DNA of 64,000 nt, taken from Cyclobacteriaceae bacterium (GTDB lineage: Bacteria > Bacteroidota > Bacteroidia > Cytophagales > Cyclobacteriaceae). The notes beneath the pieces are model-generated. The model had not been told where the DNA came from, made no database searches, and was given only the letters and a program-made list of their open reading frames with translations. A program made the position numbers and the translations under genes. Positions within the stretch are counted from its first letter, which is position 1; the number at the start of each line of letters is the position of its first letter. Of this stretch, positions 61,211 through 64,000 are shown in pieces. The stretch is from the NCBI GenBank assembly GCA_016787725.1, contig JAEUTZ010000004.1:124001-188000 (forward strand), in the 5' to 3' direction.

Positions 61211-62317
61211 ATGTTTAAAAGAGTAATCGATCAGTTCTCCCGTTTTTTTGTAGGTGGGCTTTTGATTTTTTCAGGCCTCATCAAGCTGAATGATCCGGTG
61301 GGAACACAAATCAAGATGGAAGAGTATTTTGAAGTGTTTGCTGAGGACTTCGGATCGTTTTTTCATCACTTTATACCCTGGTCCCTGGAGTTTGGCATGT
61401 TCATGATCATCCTCGAATTATTTCTGGGAGCTGCGATCTTGATTTACTGGCGCATGAATCTTACAACCTGGCTCCTGCTGTTGATGATGACCTTCTTTAC
61501 CTTCCTCACTTTTTATTCGGCCTACTTTAATAAGGTTACAGACTGTGGTTGTTTTGGGGACGCCATCAAACTCACCCCCTGGGAATCTTTCACAAAAGAT
61601 GTTGTGTTAATGGTGTTTGTATTGCACCTTTTTTGGTATCGCAAAAACTACCAAGAAGTATTGCCAAAAAAAACTGGTCTCGCAGTAGTGGGGGGGGTAT
61701 CCTTGATCAGTCTGGTGGTGGGCATTTATGCTATCCTGCATTTGCCCTACATTGATTTTCGCGCGTACCGGGTAGGAAACAATGTTCCGCAACAGATGAT
61801 TGCTCCCGAACAACCGATTATTGAATATCAGTTTGAGAAAGATGGACAAGAGGTTCGAGATACAAAGTTTCTATCGGCCGATGATGGATATAAATACATC
61901 GCCTCTCGTGTATTGAATGAAGATAAAATCAAGCCGAAGATTACGGACTATTCCGTATCAAGTCCGGAAGGGGAAGACCTGACACAATACACCTTTCAGG
62001 GCGCTAAATTGTTGTTGGTGATTTTTGATGTCAACAAGGCTTCTGTTAGAAATATTGCAGCCGTGCGCGATCTGACCCAACAGTTGGAGGGCAAAGTGGA
62101 TTGTTTTATTCTCACCTCATCCGGCTCGGAAGCGATGGAAGCATTTCGCCATGAGCACCAGTTGGGCGTTCCTTTTTATTATGCCGATGCTACTGTTTTA
62201 AAAACCATCATTCGCTCCAATCCTGGAATAGCCCTGTGGAATAATGGGACAGTATTGGGCAACTGGCATCATAATGACACCCCCTCTCCGGACGAAATTC
62301 TCAACTTGCTGAGATGA
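61211..62317 (+). CDS. BT_3928-type DoxX/MauE-like membrane protein
   Basis: The 368-residue product has four membrane helices in a DoxX-like N-terminal half (GLLIFSGLIKLNDPVGTQIK; TDCGCFGDAIKLTPWESF with a Cys pair) and a C-terminal domain of thioredoxin-like character (LLVIFDVNKASVRNIAAVRD). It matches a Bacteroidota-wide family that usually sits near folP, cdaA and DUF1599. Redox or quinone transfer has been suggested for such families but is unproven. aroK overlaps its stop by four bases. Confidence 0.85.
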   Translation: MFKRVIDQFSRFFVGGLLIFSGLIKLNDPVGTQIKMEEYFEVFAEDFGSFFHHFIPWSLEFGMFMIILELFLGAAILIYWRMNLTTWLLLLMMTFFTFLTFYSAYFNKVTDCGCFGDAIKLTPWESFTKDVVLMVFVLHLFWYRKNYQEVLPKKTGLAVVGGVSLISLVVGIYAILHLPYIDFRAYRVGNNVPQQMIAPEQPIIEYQFEKDGQEVRDTKFLSADDGYKYIASRVLNEDKIKPKITDYSVSSPEGEDLTQYTFQGAKLLLVIFDVNKASVRNIAAVRDLTQQLEGKVDCFILTSSGSEAMEAFRHEHQLGVPFYYADATVLKTIIRSNPGIALWNNGTVLGNWHHNDTPSPDEILNLLR

Positions 62318-62820
62318 AAATCTTTCTGGTTGGCTTACCCGGCAGTGGCAAATCTACACTCGGAAAGCAATTGGCCGGGAAATTGAATTTCTCCTTCATT
62401 GATCTGGATACTGAAATCGAAAAATCAATAGGGTTATCCGTTAAGTCAATATTTAAGCAATATGGGGAGAGTTTTTTCCGGAAGGAGGAATCAGAAATGT
62501 TGCATCGCCTCGGAGAAAGTAACGAGTCAATGGTGATCGCTACAGGCGGAGGAGCTCCGGTTTACTTCGATAACATGAAGTATATGAACACGAGAGGACA
62601 AACTATTTTTTTAGATGTTCCGCCCCGGGAAATTGCCACCCGGATTCAAAACTCAAAAAAGGAAGAGCGGCCACTGCTTGCGAATCTGGCTCCCGATGAA
62701 CTCAAAGACCAGATTGAGTTTCTTCGGTCGCAGCGAATCTCATTTTATAACCAAGCTCATCATAGGTTAACCGGGATTGTTCAGATAGCTGATCTGCTGC
62801 ACGTATTGAATGTCCCTTAA
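62314..62820 (+). CDS. aroK: Shikimate kinase
   Basis: The 168-residue product has the P-loop GLPGSGKSTLG, the shikimate-binding FIDLDTEIEK and SFFRKEESEML with its Arg, ATGGGAPVY, and the lid Arg in EERPLLANL. It phosphorylates shikimate in the aromatic amino acid pathway. Length is normal. It overlaps the DoxX gene by four bases and converges on the FadL-like gene with a four-base overlap. Confidence 0.95.
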   Translation: MKIFLVGLPGSGKSTLGKQLAGKLNFSFIDLDTEIEKSIGLSVKSIFKQYGESFFRKEESEMLHRLGESNESMVIATGGGAPVYFDNMKYMNTRGQTIFLDVPPREIATRIQNSKKEERPLLANLAPDELKDQIEFLRSQRISFYNQAHHRLTGIVQIADLLHVLNVP

Positions 62821-64000
62821 AAGGGGAATCCAATCGTAAGCACTCCCAATGTGTTTTTAGTATCAAGGGTAACCAATGGACTGGTGGGAGAGTTGACACG
62901 GTAGGGGCGGTAGGAGTTTTCACCTTGTGTGAAGACCAATGCAAAATCTGCGTAGAACTTTTTACTACGAAAGCCCAGTCCGGTCGAATACGAGGTTATG
63001 TCCCGGGAGATTCCGTTTTGTTCTGAAACAAAGGGATCGGGCATGTAGGAGAACCCGGCTCGTACCCGCCATACATTGAACCGGAATTCACCCCCGATCC
63101 GATAGTTCACAACGGTTTGATACAATTCCTGGATGTTCTCATTATCCGAATCAAAGGAAATACCGGAGATTCCAGAGGAATATTTGGCGCGGGCATAGTT
63201 CACCAGTTCTGCATCGGCTGAAACAAAGCCGAACTTCTGGAAAAAGAAGGAAGCACCCAGACTGAGCCGGTCCGGGGTTCTTAAATCATATTCAGAAATG
63301 AGCTCATCCGTTTGTTCATTAACGTCCAGAAGCAAGTCACCGTCTCCGAAATAATCAAAGTTGTTCCAGAGTGTTTTCATGGAGCCTTGATAGATGTCGG
63401 TAATCTGATAATAGGTGGGGGTCGTGTAAGAGATCCCAACCTGTAACAAATCCAAGGGTCGATAGATCATGCCCAAGGTTCCATTAAATCCAGATCCTGT
63501 TATTTTTAATTCTTCTTCTAGAAGCAGATTGTTGAGAGGTTTAAACGTAGGATCGAGCACAAAAACGAAATCTGACTCCCGGTATGTCTTCTTAACCTCG
63601 TATCGGATGGAAGCCAGGCCAACACCAGCCCCAATAAAAAACTTATCGGAGAGGTTGGCCCCATAAGAAAAACTCCATTGATTTTGGGCTCCTGAGAAGA
63701 TTACTTCTTCTTGCTGGAATACCGTACGGATGTCGTTCGGATTGTTTGGAAAGGTTCCGAGTACGGATAAATATTCATACGGAGAGGCACTGGGATTCAA
63801 AAAGGTGGAGTCTTCTATCAGATAATTATTGTAGGCCAGGCCGGTAGGCGTGTTGAAATAATCTCCACCCACCAGAAATTCATCCGCCAATAAACCCGTT
63901 GCATCTGCTATGAAATAATCAATGATCGAATTATTCGCATTCGTACCTTCGTAACTGAAGCGTTGATTAAAATTATTCGTTCGATTGAAGGTAATGGCAA
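62817..64000 (-). CDS. FadL/OmpP1-like outer-membrane barrel protein (partial, N-terminus outside window)
   Basis: The minus-strand frame is open from the stop at 62817 to the window edge, giving at least 394 residues. The in-frame TTG at 63890 is internal, since the coding pattern continues upstream (NRTNNFNQRFSYEGTN, then IIDYFIADATGLLADEFLV). Alternating aromatic strands such as WSFSYGANLSDKFFIGAGVG and YTTPTYYQITDIYQG, and a final Phe (LTIGFPF), fit an outer-membrane beta-barrel of the OmpP1/FadL kind, which takes up hydrophobic molecules. The signal peptide lies outside the window. Confidence 0.82.
   Translation of the reverse strand, partial: AITFNRTNNFNQRFSYEGTNANNSIIDYFIADATGLLADEFLVGGDYFNTPTGLAYNNYLIEDSTFLNPSASPYEYLSVLGTFPNNPNDIRTVFQQEEVIFSGAQNQWSFSYGANLSDKFFIGAGVGLASIRYEVKKTYRESDFVFVLDPTFKPLNNLLLEEELKITGSGFNGTLGMIYRPLDLLQVGISYTTPTYYQITDIYQGSMKTLWNNFDYFGDGDLLLDVNEQTDELISEYDLRTPDRLSLGASFFFQKFGFVSADAELVNYARAKYSSGISGISFDSDNENIQELYQTVVNYRIGGEFRFNVWRVRAGFSYMPDPFVSEQNGISRDITSYSTGLGFRSKKFYADFALVFTQGENSYRPYRVNSPTSPLVTLDTKNTLGVLTIGFPF

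Overview
The window reads as a chromosomal segment of a Bacteroidota bacterium, most likely order Cytophagales. Supporting signs: promoter -7 elements of the form TAnnTTTG a short distance before many starts, few Shine-Dalgarno sites, a carboxypeptidase-like N-terminal extension on the TonB receptor, VCBS/FG-GAP secreted proteins, a BT_3928-type DoxX protein, two-domain DUF1599, a Leu/Val-dehydrogenase-like glutamate dehydrogenase and many short, tightly packed operons. No rRNA, tRNA, insertion sequence, integrase or CRISPR array was seen. Both edges cut genes: an FG-GAP repeat protein on the left (minus strand) and a FadL/OmpP1-like barrel on the right (minus strand).

Layout. 0-8 kb: secreted VCBS protein, murF, a probable GH172 remnant, a DUF2461 protein, a universal stress protein/antiporter pair, and two tandem paralogous membrane histidine kinases. 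8-20.5 kb: glyS, an MtfA-like peptidase and dgt in one run; an RND/MMPL exporter; ileS-lspA, where ileS carries two in-frame repeat-like insertions; and an unusual fold-type-II PLP enzyme with a long N-terminal domain. 20.5-24.4 kb: free-methionine sulfoxide reductase, a three-unit secreted repeat protein, a small membrane protein, a Tat-signal aminotransferase and a bestrophin-like protein. 24.4-28.6 kb: a TPP riboswitch with its promoter in front of a TonB-dependent receptor, then a UbiA-family enzyme and purN. 28.6-34.4 kb (minus): glycine-zipper barrel protein, thioesterase, two-repeat secreted protein, homogentisate dioxygenase and a CtpA protease with a strong terminator.

34.4-40.4 kb: hemerythrin/RIC protein, ruvX, def, a methionine/glutamine aminotransferase paired with an omega-amidase, and purH. 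40.5-46 kb: the complete rod-shape operon mreB-mreC-mreD-mrdA-rodA, mostly coupled by ATGA overlaps. 46-52 kb: conserved hypothetical, ferredoxin, tdk, recO, a desaturase with a long leader hairpin, psd and gdh. 52.1-54.56 kb: an AT-rich island holding a lipoprotein with a six-cysteine C-terminus fused operonically to an ABC ATPase and permease; this is the best candidate for an undescribed system. 54.6-64 kb: cdsA with a CPBP protease, dusB, an EamA transporter, a small membrane protein, cdaA (c-di-AMP synthesis), folP divergent from DUF1599, a DoxX protein, aroK and the FadL-like barrel.

Most genes are housekeeping: cell wall and shape (murF, mre/mrd/rod, lspA), translation (glyS, ileS, def, dusB), nucleotides (purN, purH, tdk, dgt), phospholipids (psd, cdsA, desaturase) and cofactors (folP, aroK, the thiamine-controlled receptor). 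Functions were assigned by reading motifs only; no database search was run.
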